From JAXHMM01 sp964528445 (lineage in GTDB: Bacteria; Bacteroidota; Rhodothermia; Balneolales; Balneolaceae): a stretch of 64,000 bases of DNA. Below, piece by piece: positions 1 through 9,500 of the stretch. The stretch is from assembly GCA_964528445.1 (NCBI GenBank), contig CAZGSL010000005.1, positions 21,009 to 85,008 of the forward strand, in the 5' to 3' direction. How positions within the stretch are numbered: the first letter of the stretch is position 1; every line of letters starts with the position of its first letter. The position numbers and the translations under genes are program-made. Below the pieces are notes generated by a model that saw nothing but the letters and a program-made list of their open reading frames with translations, had not been told where the DNA came from and ran no database searches.

Positions 1-330
1 GGTGGCCAGGAAGAGGTATCGCGAGGCCGCCAGCCCCTCGTCTTTCGTGAGCACCCACAGGAGGGAGGGGAGGGCCAGAAGCGTGGAGAAGAGGTAGTTG
101 ACCGGTTCCGGCCGCGGGGTTTTTATGGAGTAGCGCCGGCTGAGCCCAAAGCCGAGGTTGAGAAAGACCAGGCCGAAGGCGAGCAGCACCAGGTAGCCGG
201 TGGTGCCCTCCAGGGCCACGTATTGAATGAACTCGTTGGTGAGAATGATAAGCAGGAGGCCCAGCACCACGGATCCGGTACCGAAGGCCATCACGCGCTG
301 CCAGGTGGAATCTATTTCGGACTGAGCCAT
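1..330 (-). CDS. Partial membrane protein, N-terminal 110 residues
   Basis: The reading frame opens with ATG at 330 and runs off the left edge of the window. It encodes a hydrophobic protein with at least two or three membrane segments: one around residues 16-35 (rich in G, V and L), a second around 45-62, and a third beginning near 84. No family motif is recognisable. It overlaps the end of the EnvC-like gene by 19 bases, so it is probably the last visible member of the TPR-DUF4292-EnvC transcription unit. The function is unknown. Confidence 0.6.
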   Translation of the reverse strand, partial: MAQSEIDSTWQRVMAFGTGSVVLGLLLIILTNEFIQYVALEGTTGYLVLLAFGLVFLNLGFGLSRRYSIKTPRPEPVNYLFSTLLALPSLLWVLTKDEGLAASRYLFLAT

Positions 331-1592
331 TCCTCGGGATTGAGATTGGTGTTGTTTTCGCGAACCACGAAGTAGAGCGACTCCCCGCGTGGAGAGTCCG
401 CTTCGCCCGCGCGCCCGATGAGATCACCTTCCTGCAGGAGTGCCTGCTGGCGAACGCTGACCTCGCTCAGGTTGCCGTAGGCTGTAATAAACCGCCCGTG
501 TTTTACCATGACCACATCCCCGTAGCCGGGGAGGGGGCGGATGGCAATGACATACCCGTCGCTCACCGCCCGGACCGGCTCGGCGGAATCCGTAATGATC
601 TCAATGCCGAGATTGTTGGTGACGGTACCGTAAGCCGGGTGCCGGCGCTGGCCGAACGGCTCGGAAATCGTGCTGCTCTCCACCGGCCACCGCAGCGATC
701 CCCTGGAATCGGAGAAGGCGGTCTCCATGCGGTCGAGCCTCTCCTCGTCCATGAAGCCGGCCGAAGGAGAGACGCGCTCCCCGGTGGCTTCGTCCACCCG
801 CTCCTCCGAGGCGCCTTCGGCCGGAATGCTGGCCAGCTTGTCGTTTACCTCGGTGATGAGGTTGTTAAAATCGTTCCGCTGTTTTTCCGCCTCCTGCAGA
901 TCCCGGCGCGCCTGTTCCCGGTCCTGCCGGTATTGGGTAATTGCCTCTTCCTGCTGTTCGAGCTGATTGTCAAGGCGCTGTTTCTCACTCTGGATATCCG
1001 CCAGCAGGTCCCGGTTGCGCTGCTGGGCCTCCAGCAGGTTTTCACGCGAGCGCTCCAGGCGCGCCTGGACTTCCCGGATCCGGCTGACCTGCTCCTCCAG
1101 GTATTCGTCGAATCTCCGGAGGTAGTAGGCGCGGCGCAGCATCTCGTTGAAGGAGCCGGAGGTCAGCAGAAGCGCCAGTTCGGTGGCGCGGCCGTGCTTG
1201 TAGATATAGGTGAGGGTGCTCTGGTAGGTATCCATCAGGCGGTTGAGCGCGCTGCGCTGCTCCTCCAGGTTCTGGTTGGTCAGGGCGATCTCCTCCCGGA
1301 TGGAGCGCTGTTCGGCATTCATCTGGTTCAGCTTTTCGTCCTGCAGGGCGATCAGCCGGTTGAGGTTCTCCACCCGGGCGCTGAGGCTGTCAATCTGCTG
1401 GCTGGCCTCGCTGATCCGCTCCTGGTAGCTGGCGATCTGCCGGTTCAGGCGCTGGATCTCCTCCCGGGCGTTCTCCTGTTTCTGGAGCAGTTCCCGGCGG
1501 CGCTCCTCGTAGTCCTGCGCCCCTGCGGCGGGAGCTAGCAGGAACAGGGCGCAAAGCAGCAGCGGCCCGTATGTAAGCAGGGGGCGTCTCAT
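312..1592 (-). CDS. EnvC-like coiled-coil protein with degenerate LytM/M23 domain
   Basis: This 426-residue exported protein has a signal peptide (residues 1-25, ending near AGA), a long coiled coil rich in Q, E and R (about 28-260) and a C-terminal LytM/peptidase-M23 fold (about 300-426). Proteins of this build activate periplasmic murein amidases during cell separation. The zinc ligands of active M23 enzymes appear to be lost: the HxxxD site reads NLGIE, the HG..T.Y.H site ends in N, and the HFE-type site reads YFV. That fits a non-catalytic activator like E. coli EnvC. Its ATG overlaps the stop of the preceding DUF4292 gene (ATGA), indicating translational coupling. Confidence 0.85.
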   Translation of the reverse strand: MRRPLLTYGPLLLCALFLLAPAAGAQDYEERRRELLQKQENAREEIQRLNRQIASYQERISEASQQIDSLSARVENLNRLIALQDEKLNQMNAEQRSIREEIALTNQNLEEQRSALNRLMDTYQSTLTYIYKHGRATELALLLTSGSFNEMLRRAYYLRRFDEYLEEQVSRIREVQARLERSRENLLEAQQRNRDLLADIQSEKQRLDNQLEQQEEAITQYRQDREQARRDLQEAEKQRNDFNNLITEVNDKLASIPAEGASEERVDEATGERVSPSAGFMDEERLDRMETAFSDSRGSLRWPVESSTISEPFGQRRHPAYGTVTNNLGIEIITDSAEPVRAVSDGYVIAIRPLPGYGDVVMVKHGRFITAYGNLSEVSVRQQALLQEGDLIGRAGEADSPRGESLYFVVRENNTNLNPEEWLSPK

Positions 1593-2356
1593 CGATAGAA
1601 AATGCGAATGTCTTCGGGCAGATCGATGCTCAGGGAGTCCAGTTCGGGATTGATCTCAATCGACCGCACCTGAAAAGTAACCCTGGCGGAGCCGTCTGAC
1701 GAAAAGATAGTGATTTTCCTCGGAATGATATAACCGCCGGTCTCCCCGTATCCCTCGTAGATGATCCGCGAGTAGGGGAGCTCCGAGGTTGAGGGAGCCT
1801 CCACACGCCGGATACGACCGGATTCCCGGTCGATGTAGATGTTCCCCCCGTCCTTCATCCGGGCCAGGTAGAGGGATTCCGACTCCATGACCCGGCGTAC
1901 GGCGCCGGGTGCCAGAGGATAATTGATCAGTTCGAGGATGTTGACCGAGGCGAGATGGTCGATGCTGCGCAGCCGGTCCGAACCAAGCGGTATTTTTCGG
2001 GCGTACCGGTCCACCCTGTTATAGATGAGGAGGGTGTCGCCGTCGCTGAGTAACTTGCCCCCCTCGATGCCCAGGCTGTTGCGGATCTCCAGCAGGCTCC
2101 TCTCCCGGTTCCCGGAGAAAAGGACGGTTACCCGTTCGCTGTTGCCCGGTTCGCTCACGATGGCCCGCCCCCTGCCGCTGACGGTCCGGAGTGAGTCGCG
2201 GTAGTCCGGCACCCGTTCGGCCAGCTCTGTCGCCGACACTCCGCTGCGGGAGAAGTCGGAGTCCGCCAGGCTGCGGCTGGACGAACAGGAGGCCAGCAGC
2301 GAGGCGCCCGCTGCCAGGAGAGCCAGGAATATAAGCGCTCGCCGGGTCACGGTCAC
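1589..2356 (-). CDS. DUF4292-type lipoprotein
   Basis: This 255-residue protein has a lipoprotein signal peptide (hydrophobic stretch 7-22, then LLASC with Cys at about 24) followed by a beta-rich domain like LolA/LolB-type outer-membrane lipoproteins. It matches the DUF4292 family of Bacteroidota, typically found beside a TPR gene and an M23/EnvC gene exactly as here. The likely location is the inner leaflet of the outer membrane, with a role in lipoprotein or envelope maintenance (inference). The start is GTG at 2356, overlapping the stop of the TPR gene by four bases (GTGA). Confidence 0.8.
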   Translation of the reverse strand: MTVTRRALIFLALLAAGASLLASCSSSRSLADSDFSRSGVSATELAERVPDYRDSLRTVSGRGRAIVSEPGNSERVTVLFSGNRERSLLEIRNSLGIEGGKLLSDGDTLLIYNRVDRYARKIPLGSDRLRSIDHLASVNILELINYPLAPGAVRRVMESESLYLARMKDGGNIYIDRESGRIRRVEAPSTSELPYSRIIYEGYGETGGYIIPRKITIFSSDGSARVTFQVRSIEINPELDSLSIDLPEDIRIFYR

Positions 2357-4056
2357 TGGTCGATTTTGTCTTTAAGGTGGGTGCGGCCGGGAGCCATTTC
2401 AAGGGCCTTCTTCCACCAGGAGCGGGCCTCCTCGGTCTGCCCCAGTTCGTTCAGCACATCTCCCATGTGCTCCAGGACCTCCGCGCTGGCTTCGCCGGTC
2501 TCGATCGATTTCCGGATATACTCCCGTGCCTTTTCGTACGCTTCCAGCTGAAAATAGACCCAGCCAGCCGTATCCAGAAAGGCGGCGTTGCCGGGCTGGG
2601 CTTCCAGCGCTTTCAGGATCATCTCCTCCGCCTCCTCCAGGCGCTCACCCTGCCGGGCAAGCGCATAGGCGTAGTTGTTCAGGAGCGTGGGATTGCCGGA
2701 GTCCAGGCGGAGCGCCTCTTCGTAGGCGGCATTGCTCTCCTCCCACTCGTCCAGTCCGGCCCAGGCGTCCCCCAGGGAGACGTAGATGGCCGATTTGAGG
2801 TCCCGCCGCGCCGGGAGCCCGGCGGCTTCCCGCAGTTTTTCGGCGGCCGTGCGGTATTGTCCCTCCTGCAGGTAGGCGCTGCCGGTGAAAAAGAGCACGA
2901 AAGGATCCTGGGGCACATGCTCCTCGGCTTCGGGCGCAATTTCGATCACTTCGGAAGTGCGTCCCTCCGCGAGGAGCAGCTGAAGCCGTTGCGTCCACGC
3001 CTGGCTGTTGGAGGGCATACGTTCCGTGGTGGACTCAAGCGCCTCCAGCGCCCGCCCGTTCTGGCCGGTAAAGGAGAAGAAGTCCGCCGCCAGGGCGTGG
3101 GCGGGGCCGTAGCCGGGTTCGGCCGACCGGAATCGTTCCAGCAGCCGGCCCGTGGCCTCCCTCAGCTCAGCATTGGAGGTGTCGTCCCGAAACCGGGAGA
3201 GCATGAACTCGGACACCGACATTTTGCCTTCCTGGCTGACCAGCGAATCGGAGACCACTTCGCCCAGCATCACCGAGACGCTGTCCCATTTCGACTCCTC
3301 GGCCAGCAGCTCGGAGAACATGATCCGTGTTTTGGGATCGCGGCTGTTCTGGCGCAGCGCCTCCCGGAGCACCTCCTTGGCCTCCGCCCGGCGGCCGACC
3401 TTCCGGTAGTAGCTGCTGAGAAGCTGCAGATTGGCGAGGTTGTCCGGGTCCAGGCTGCGAATGCGGTTGAGGGTGGCGATGGAGGAGTCCTGCAACCCCA
3501 TCTCGTTGAAATTGCGGAGTTTTCTGAGTTCGATTTCCACGCTGGGCCCGCGGATCTCCATCAGGCGGTTGAAGTACCGGTTTGACGCCATGCGTTCGCC
3601 CCGGCTCGCCAGCGCGTCGGCCAGCTGGTACAGCACGTCCGTATCGCCGGGATGATGCTCCAGGGCCTCCCGAAGCTGGGTGATGGTGGCTTCGTTGCGC
3701 CCCGCTTCCCGGTATATTTCCACCAGTTTCAGGCGATACCACTTGTTTGCGGAATCCAGTTTTACGGCCTGCCGTCCGTAGGCTGCGGCATCCGACAGGT
3801 TTCCGGCCTGCAGGTAGGCGTCCGCCAGCGCGTAATTCACGCCGGCGCTTCCGGGAAGCGCGCTCTGAGCCTGCTGCAGGAGCTCGATGGCTTCGTCGTA
3901 CGACTCGTTCTCAAATGCCCGGAGCCCCTCCACGAACGCAGCCTCTCCCTGCCGCTGACGGTCCTGTCCTTCCGTTCCCTGCTGTCCCAGCAGAACGCCT
4001 GCCGGCAGGAGAAGCAGGAGGCAGAGGACGGTATGTGCGGACAAACGGGCGCTCAT
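2353..4056 (-). CDS. Secreted TPR-repeat protein
   Basis: This 567-residue protein consists of tandem tetratricopeptide repeats after an N-terminal signal sequence (residues 1-24, LLLLLPAGVLLGQ). I chose ATG at 4056 because it places the signal peptide at the N-terminus; the upstream in-frame extension has no signal and low-complexity content. Repeats with the A..Y/F.....P pattern run from about residue 35 to the end. It is likely periplasmic or outer-membrane associated and acts as a protein scaffold. It leads the unit TPR-DUF4292-EnvC, with four-base overlaps at each junction. A -7-like box and a perfect palindrome lie 50-85 bases upstream. Confidence 0.8.
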   Translation of the reverse strand: MSARLSAHTVLCLLLLLPAGVLLGQQGTEGQDRQRQGEAAFVEGLRAFENESYDEAIELLQQAQSALPGSAGVNYALADAYLQAGNLSDAAAYGRQAVKLDSANKWYRLKLVEIYREAGRNEATITQLREALEHHPGDTDVLYQLADALASRGERMASNRYFNRLMEIRGPSVEIELRKLRNFNEMGLQDSSIATLNRIRSLDPDNLANLQLLSSYYRKVGRRAEAKEVLREALRQNSRDPKTRIMFSELLAEESKWDSVSVMLGEVVSDSLVSQEGKMSVSEFMLSRFRDDTSNAELREATGRLLERFRSAEPGYGPAHALAADFFSFTGQNGRALEALESTTERMPSNSQAWTQRLQLLLAEGRTSEVIEIAPEAEEHVPQDPFVLFFTGSAYLQEGQYRTAAEKLREAAGLPARRDLKSAIYVSLGDAWAGLDEWEESNAAYEEALRLDSGNPTLLNNYAYALARQGERLEEAEEMILKALEAQPGNAAFLDTAGWVYFQLEAYEKAREYIRKSIETGEASAEVLEHMGDVLNELGQTEEARSWWKKALEMAPGRTHLKDKIDQ

Positions 4057-4106
4057 CGGGGACAGCGATTTTGCAGAGGATGAATTCGAAAACGGCTCAG
4101 GGTCTT

Positions 4107-4141
4107 CAATAGTACAATTAATTCCGCGGGGATGCATCCCC
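4107..4141 (-). promoter_or_regulatory. Putative promoter and 14-bp palindrome upstream of the TPR operon
   Basis: On the minus strand TACTATTG (4114-4107) matches seven of eight positions of the Bacteroidota -7 box TAnnTTTG, about 50 bases before the TPR start. Thirteen bases further upstream is the perfect palindrome GGGGATGCATCCCC (4128-4141), roughly where a -33 contact would lie. No TTTG is present there, so activator dependence is possible. This rests on motif reading only. Confidence 0.3.
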
Positions 4142-4205
4142 CTCCCCTGAAGACACGCCGGGTCGCCGAATCCCCCGGCCGGAATTTGAAAAGGTCCGCC
4201 GCCGT

Positions 4206-4949
4206 TTACGCGATCGCCTTCCTCCAGGCGTTCAGCCGGCGGAAGGCGTGCAGCATGCGTGAACCGTACCAGCTGAACCACTGTCCCTCCACCAGCAGCA
4301 CCCGGGCCCGGGGACAGAACTCCTCTACCGCGGCCAGGTGCTTCTCCTTGAAGGGATAGGGCTCGCTGCTCAGCAGGATCAGTTCGGGATGGTAGCGTGA
4401 GAGATTTTCGGGATTGACGGTGGGATAGCGTGTGCGGTCTCCGAAGACGTTGGTGAGGTTCCAGTGATCCATCACGTCGTGTATGTAGGTATCCCCGCCC
4501 ACCGTCATCCAGGGCTCCTTCCAGATAAAATAGGCGGTCCGCAGGGGAGACTCCTCCGGCCTTTCGTCGAGCGCCGCGTTAATCTCCCGGGTGAGGGCCC
4601 GGCTCTTCTCCCGGCGCCCCAGCTCCCTTCCCAGTTCGTGTATCGTAAGCAGGGCCTCTTCGATGGTGGCGATTTCGGTGACCATGACCCTGGTGTGCTC
4701 CTGCAGCCGCCTGACGTCCTCCGGACGGTTCTCCTCACGATTGGCGACTACGAAATCCGGTTCCATCCCGATGATTTTGTCGACCCTCGGGTTCTTGGTT
4801 CCCCCCACGATGGGAATCTCCTCCACCGCCTCTTTGGGGTGGACGCAGAAGCGCGTGCGGCCGGCAAGCCGCTCCTCCAGGTCCAGGTCGATCAGCAGTT
4901 CCGTCAGGCTGGGAACCAGGCTCACTATGCGTTCGGGGATTTCGCTCAT
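4206..4949 (-). CDS. BtuF-like helical-backbone metal/cobalamin-binding protein
   Basis: This 247-residue protein belongs to the periplasmic-binding-protein fold with a long backbone helix (BtuF/FepB type). The N-terminus (RIVSLVPSLTELL), the pattern VGGT..P.VDKI..MEPDFVVA and the central helix with ETR-like charge follow BtuF. No signal peptide or lipobox is present at this ATG, so the protein appears cytoplasmic, unlike a transport receptor, and no permease or ATPase gene is nearby. Signal-less BtuF-like proteins are common in Bacteroidota; their ligand is unknown to me. A 70-base gap separates it from the upstream fructosamine-kinase gene on the same strand. Confidence 0.75.
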   Translation of the reverse strand: MSEIPERIVSLVPSLTELLIDLDLEERLAGRTRFCVHPKEAVEEIPIVGGTKNPRVDKIIGMEPDFVVANREENRPEDVRRLQEHTRVMVTEIATIEEALLTIHELGRELGRREKSRALTREINAALDERPEESPLRTAYFIWKEPWMTVGGDTYIHDVMDHWNLTNVFGDRTRYPTVNPENLSRYHPELILLSSEPYPFKEKHLAAVEEFCPRARVLLVEGQWFSWYGSRMLHAFRRLNAWRKAIA

Positions 4950-5019
4950 AAGGGGTTATGGTACGTCTTGTGGCCCTGTCAGGCAAACCGGTGATGGGGG
5001 CCGGATCTGCCTCTGCAGC

Positions 5020-5901
5020 CTAGAATCTGCGCATGATGGCCTCCACCCGGCGCGCGTAGGAGGCGCCGAAGAGGTTGGTATGGACCAGCAGGGGGTATAG
5101 GTTGTAGAGCTCCCTGCGCTCCGAAAAGCCCGGCTCCAGGGGACGGGCTTCCTCGTAGGCATCGTAGAATCCACGGGAGAATCCCCCGAAAAGATGCGTG
5201 AAGGCCAATTCAATTTCCCGGTGGCCGTAGTAGACGGCGGGATCGTAGACTACCGCCTCGCCGCTGGTGTCGTAGAAGTAGTTACCCCCCCAGAGGTCGC
5301 CGTGAATCAGGGCGGGAGGTTCGGGGGGAATCAGCTCGTCCATGCGGCGGTAGAGGGTGCGGAACCGGTCCCGGATCTCCCCCGGCAGCAGCCCGGCGTC
5401 CACCGCCCGCCGGACCTGGGGTTCCAGCCGTTCCTCCCGGAAAAAGTCGTTCCACTCCGCGTGCGGGGTATTGGACTGGGGCAGTTTACCGATATAGTTG
5501 TCGTGGTCCAGCCCGAAGTTCTCCTGGCTCACGCCGTGGAGGGCGGCCAGGCTGCGCCCGAATGCCCCGGCCGACGACTGCCCGGGGGATCCCTCCTCCA
5601 CGAATTCCATCAGCAGGTAGCCGGTGCCGTCCGCTTCTCCCCGGAGGAGCGGGCGCGGAAGGCGCAGGTTCGAGCCGGCGGAGCGCAGCAGCTTCAGTCC
5701 CCTTACTTCCTTTTCGAACATATCGGGATCGGCCTCGCTGTTCCACTTCAGGAAACAGTTTCCGTGGGGGGCGGCCCTGATCCTGGCGGCCCGGTTGATG
5801 CTGCCGCCGGATACGCGGGTGCCTTCCCCTATCTCCCCTTCGCCGGGGGACTCTTCCCTCAGGCGTTCGTTCAGCGCCCTCCGCACCGGTTGGGGAATCA
5901 T
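5020..5901 (-). CDS. Fructosamine/ribulosamine 3-kinase family protein
   Basis: This 293-residue protein-kinase-fold enzyme phosphorylates O3 of ketosamine adducts on proteins, so the sugar leaves spontaneously (protein deglycation). The N-terminal lobe carries the conserved lysine in NCFLKWN and a Glu in FEKEVRGL. The C lobe has the family catalytic motif HGDLWGGN (about 200-207) and the DPAVYYGHREIELA metal-binding segment. Length is typical of bacterial members. Its start overlaps the stop of the LMW phosphatase by four bases (ATGA), so the two are probably translationally coupled. Bacterial homologues are reported to prefer ribulosamines and erythrulosamines over fructosamines. Confidence 0.88.
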   Translation of the reverse strand: MIPQPVRRALNERLREESPGEGEIGEGTRVSGGSINRAARIRAAPHGNCFLKWNSEADPDMFEKEVRGLKLLRSAGSNLRLPRPLLRGEADGTGYLLMEFVEEGSPGQSSAGAFGRSLAALHGVSQENFGLDHDNYIGKLPQSNTPHAEWNDFFREERLEPQVRRAVDAGLLPGEIRDRFRTLYRRMDELIPPEPPALIHGDLWGGNYFYDTSGEAVVYDPAVYYGHREIELAFTHLFGGFSRGFYDAYEEARPLEPGFSERRELYNLYPLLVHTNLFGASYARRVEAIMRRF

Positions 5902-6413
5902 GACGTTCCGTCGATCCGCTCTTCAAGCTGGTCGAGAAGATTCACACAGCTCCGGTGCACCACGTCGAACACCCGTTCAAAACCGTCCATCCCCCCGAAG
6001 TAGGGATCCGGCACCTCCTTGTCGCCCGGATCCGGGTCGAACTCCCTCATCAGCAGGACTTTCCCTTCATGATGTCCGGCGGAATCCAGCTGTAGGATGT
6101 CGGAGTGGTTCTCACGGTCCATGGCCAGGATGAGGTCAAAATATTCCAGGTCGGAGTATTCGAACCGGCGTGCCCGGGAATCGAGGGATATGCCGTGGCT
6201 TCGGGCTGTTTGGCGGCTCTTGCTGTTGGCCGCCTCGCCCTCGTGATAGGCGGAAGTTCCGGCCGAGTCGATTTCGAAATAGGAATCCAGCCCCTTTTCG
6301 GCGACCAGGTGGCGGAAGATGCCCTCGGCGGTGGGACTCCGGCAGATGTTTCCCAGGCAGACGAAGCAGAGCTTGTAGGGCGATTCGGCGGAGATGTTTT
6401 TATCAGGTATCAT
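5898..6413 (-). CDS. Low-molecular-weight protein-tyrosine-phosphatase family protein
   Basis: This 171-residue protein has the LMW-PTP P-loop CLGNICRSP (CX5R[S/T], residues about 18-26) and the general-acid loop DPYFGG near residue 138. The family hydrolyses phosphotyrosine through a cysteinyl-phosphate; human LMW-PTP-A is also known to act as protein-ribulosamine-5-phosphatase. Because the gene overlaps a fructosamine/ribulosamine 3-kinase, the deglycation role is at least as likely as tyrosine signalling here (inference). It is the first gene of this minus-strand pair and is divergent from ileS. Confidence 0.9.
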   Translation of the reverse strand: MIPDKNISAESPYKLCFVCLGNICRSPTAEGIFRHLVAEKGLDSYFEIDSAGTSAYHEGEAANSKSRQTARSHGISLDSRARRFEYSDLEYFDLILAMDRENHSDILQLDSAGHHEGKVLLMREFDPDPGDKEVPDPYFGGMDGFERVFDVVHRSCVNLLDQLEERIDGTS

Positions 6414-6538
6414 AATGGGTATTAAAATTAAGGGTTTAATGTGAATTGAAGAAATATGTCTTGTATCTTAGGCGGCTGTTTCGGCAGAGGGAGCCTTTTT
6501 GGGGACATGTGACCCAATGGTAAGTCAGTGAATTTTTG

Positions 6539-6546
6539 TATATTTG
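6539..6546 (+). promoter_or_regulatory. Putative -7 box of the ileS promoter
   Basis: TATATTTG fits TAnnTTTG exactly and lies 40 bases upstream of the ileS ATG, giving a leader of about 30 nt. No TTTG sits at the expected -33 position, so the call rests on the -7 box alone. A weaker TATCTTAG is present near 6465. Confidence 0.4.
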
Positions 6547-6585
6547 TAGTTTTCCAAAAGCCCAAGCGGTATCTAAACGGCCTCT

Positions 6586-9500
6586 ATGAGTAAACAGTTC
6601 GAAGAAGTAAAACAGCTCAATTTTTCCAAGCTTGAGATGGAGACGCTCAAGTGGTGGAAAGAGCGTGATATCTTCAGGAAGAGCCTTACCACCAGGAAGG
6701 AGGGCATTCCTTTCAATTTTTACGAAGGCCCCCCCACCGCCAACGGGAAACCCGGCATTCACCACGTGATGTCGCGGACGGTCAAGGATATGTTCTGCCG
6801 CTACAAAACCCTCAAGGGCTACCGGGTGGAGCGCAAAGCCGGCTGGGATACCCATGGGCTTCCCGTCGAAATCGAAGTGGAGAAAGAGCTCGGGCTGGAA
6901 AGCCGTGAGCAGGTCGCCGAGTACGGCATGAAGGAGTACAACGAAAAATGCCGCAGCAGCGTCCTAAAGTATAAGGACCTGTGGGATCGGCTCACCGACC
7001 GCATGGCCTACTGGGTAGACCTGGACGACCCCTACGTGACGTTTGACAACGACTATATCGAATCGGTCTGGTGGGCGTTCAAAACCCTCTACGAAAAGGG
7101 GCTGGTCTACCAGGGCTACAAGATCCAGTGGTATTCGCCGGGCAGCGGAACCGTGCTCTCCTCCCACGAGGTGAGCCTGGGCTACGAGGAGATCCAGGAC
7201 CCTTCCATTTTCGTAAAGTTCCCGGTGGACGGCGAGGAGGATACCTATTTTCTGGCCTGGACCACCACGCCGTGGACCGTCATCTCCAATATGGCTCTTG
7301 CGGTGCATCCGGGACTGGAATATGTGAAGATCAAGCTCTCCGAAGGCGGACGCACCGAATATTACATCCTGGCGGAAGAGTGCTTGGAGGAGGTAATCGA
7401 CCACGAATTTGAGATCGTGGAACGGTACACCGGGAAGGATCTGGGCGGCACGACCTACGAGCCGATCTTCGACTATCCCCGCCGGAAACACGAGAAGTCG
7501 GAGGCCTGGCGTGTGATCCTCGCCGACTACGTGACCACCGACGAGGGGACGGGCGTGGTCCATATCGCGCCCGCCTTCGGGGCGGACGACTACGACCACG
7601 CGATCGAAAAGGGGATTCCCCTCTACAACCCCATCGACCGCGACGGCCGCTTCATGGAGGAGATCGAGGAGTTCGCCGGGGAGTGGTTCAAGGACGCCGA
7701 CAAGGGAATCGCCCGGGCCATCAAGGAGAAGAACCTGATGTACAAGCACGAGACCTACGTGCACAACTACCCCTTCGACTGGCGCAAGGGGACGCCCCTC
7801 ATGCAGTACCCGGTGGAGTCCTGGTTTATCCGAACCACCGAGGTCAAGGATAAGATGGTGACGTACAACGGGCAGATCAACTGGAAGCCCCCGAGCACGG
7901 GTACCGGCAGGTTCGGAACCTGGCTGGAGAACAACGTGGACTGGGCCATCTCACGGCAGCGCTACTGGGGAACGCCCATTCCGCTCTGGGTCAGCGACAA
8001 GGATCCCACCCATATCGAGTGCATCGGCAGCGTGGAGGAACTTCGCAAGAAGGCGGACCTGGCGGAAGATGAGGAGATCGACCTGCACCGTCCTGAGATC
8101 GACGAAATTACCTGGCAAGGTCCGCACGGGGGCACCATGCGGCGCATCCCGGACCTGCTGGACGTCTGGTTTGACTCCGGCTCCATGCCGTTCGCCCAGT
8201 GGCACTACCCGTTTGAGAACAAGGACCGCTTCAAGGAGAGCTTCCCGGCCGATTTCATCGCCGAGGGAGTGGACCAGACCCGGGGATGGTTCTATACCCT
8301 GCACGCGCTGGGTACCATGCTTTTTGACCAGCCGGCCTACCGGAACGTGGTGTCCAACGGGCTGGTGCTGGATGAGAACGGGGAGAAGATGAGCAAGTCG
8401 AAAGGCAACACCGTGGAGCCTTTTGAGGTGATCCAGAAGTACGGCGCCGACACGGTCCGCTGGTACATGATGAGCAACTCCTCGCCCTGGGAGAACCTGA
8501 GATTCAGCGAAGAGGGCCTGAAGGAGACCCAGCGAAAGTTTTTCAATACCCTGGTCAATACCTACTCCTTTTTCGCGATGTACGCCAATATCGACGAGTT
8601 CACCTATTCCGGGACCCCCATACCGGTGGGCGACCGGCCGGAGATGGACCGCTGGGTGATCTCCCGCAGCAACAGCACCGTGAAGCAGGTGGATGAGTAC
8701 CTGGACGAATACGAGCCGACCAAGGCGGCGCGGGAGATTGAGGATTTCGTGGAGGAGCTCAGCAACTGGTACGTGCGGCGGAACCGCCGGCGTTTCTGGA
8801 AGGAGGGGAAGAGCCTGGACAAGACGGGGGCCTACCAGACGCTCTACGAATGTCTGCTGGACCTCTCGAAACTGATCAGCCCGATCGCCCCGTTCCTGGG
8901 CGAATGGCTCTTTCAGCGGCTGAACGAGGTGACGCAGGAGGACGAGGAGTCGGTCCACATCTCCTTCTACCCGACCGTGGAGGAGACGGCCATCGACAAA
9001 TCCCTCGAGAAACGGATGAATCTGGCACGGCGGATCTCTTCGATGGTCCTGAGCCTGCGCAACAAGATTGAAATCAACGTGCGGCAGCCGCTGTCGCGCA
9101 TCATCCTGCCGATTGACAAGGAGGAGAATCGGCAGGCGGTAGAGTCGATGAAAGATATTATATTGGACGAGGTGAACGTCAAGGAGATCGAGTTCGTGGA
9201 CGACGATTCCGGGATCGTCCGTAAGTCCGCCAAACCCAACTTCCCCGCCCTCGGCAAGAAACTCGGCGAGAAGATGAAGGCGCTCACCCCCCGGGTGAAG
9301 GAGCTGACCACCGAAGAGATTACCGAATACGAACAGTCCGGTTCCATCGAACTGGACCTGGGCGAACATGGTAAGGTGCGCCTCGGAAGCGGCGACCTTG
9401 AAGTCAGCCGCACGGGCCTGGAGGGATGGTCGGTGGAGACCGAGGGGGGACTCAGCGTGGCGCTTGACACGGAGCTCTCTCCCGAGCTGGAGCGTGAAGG

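Noticed and set aside
4206..4949. BtuF-like gene as part of a B12 importer under a cobalamin riboswitch
   Set aside because: No permease or ATPase gene and no B12-box-like leader is nearby, and the protein lacks a signal peptide.
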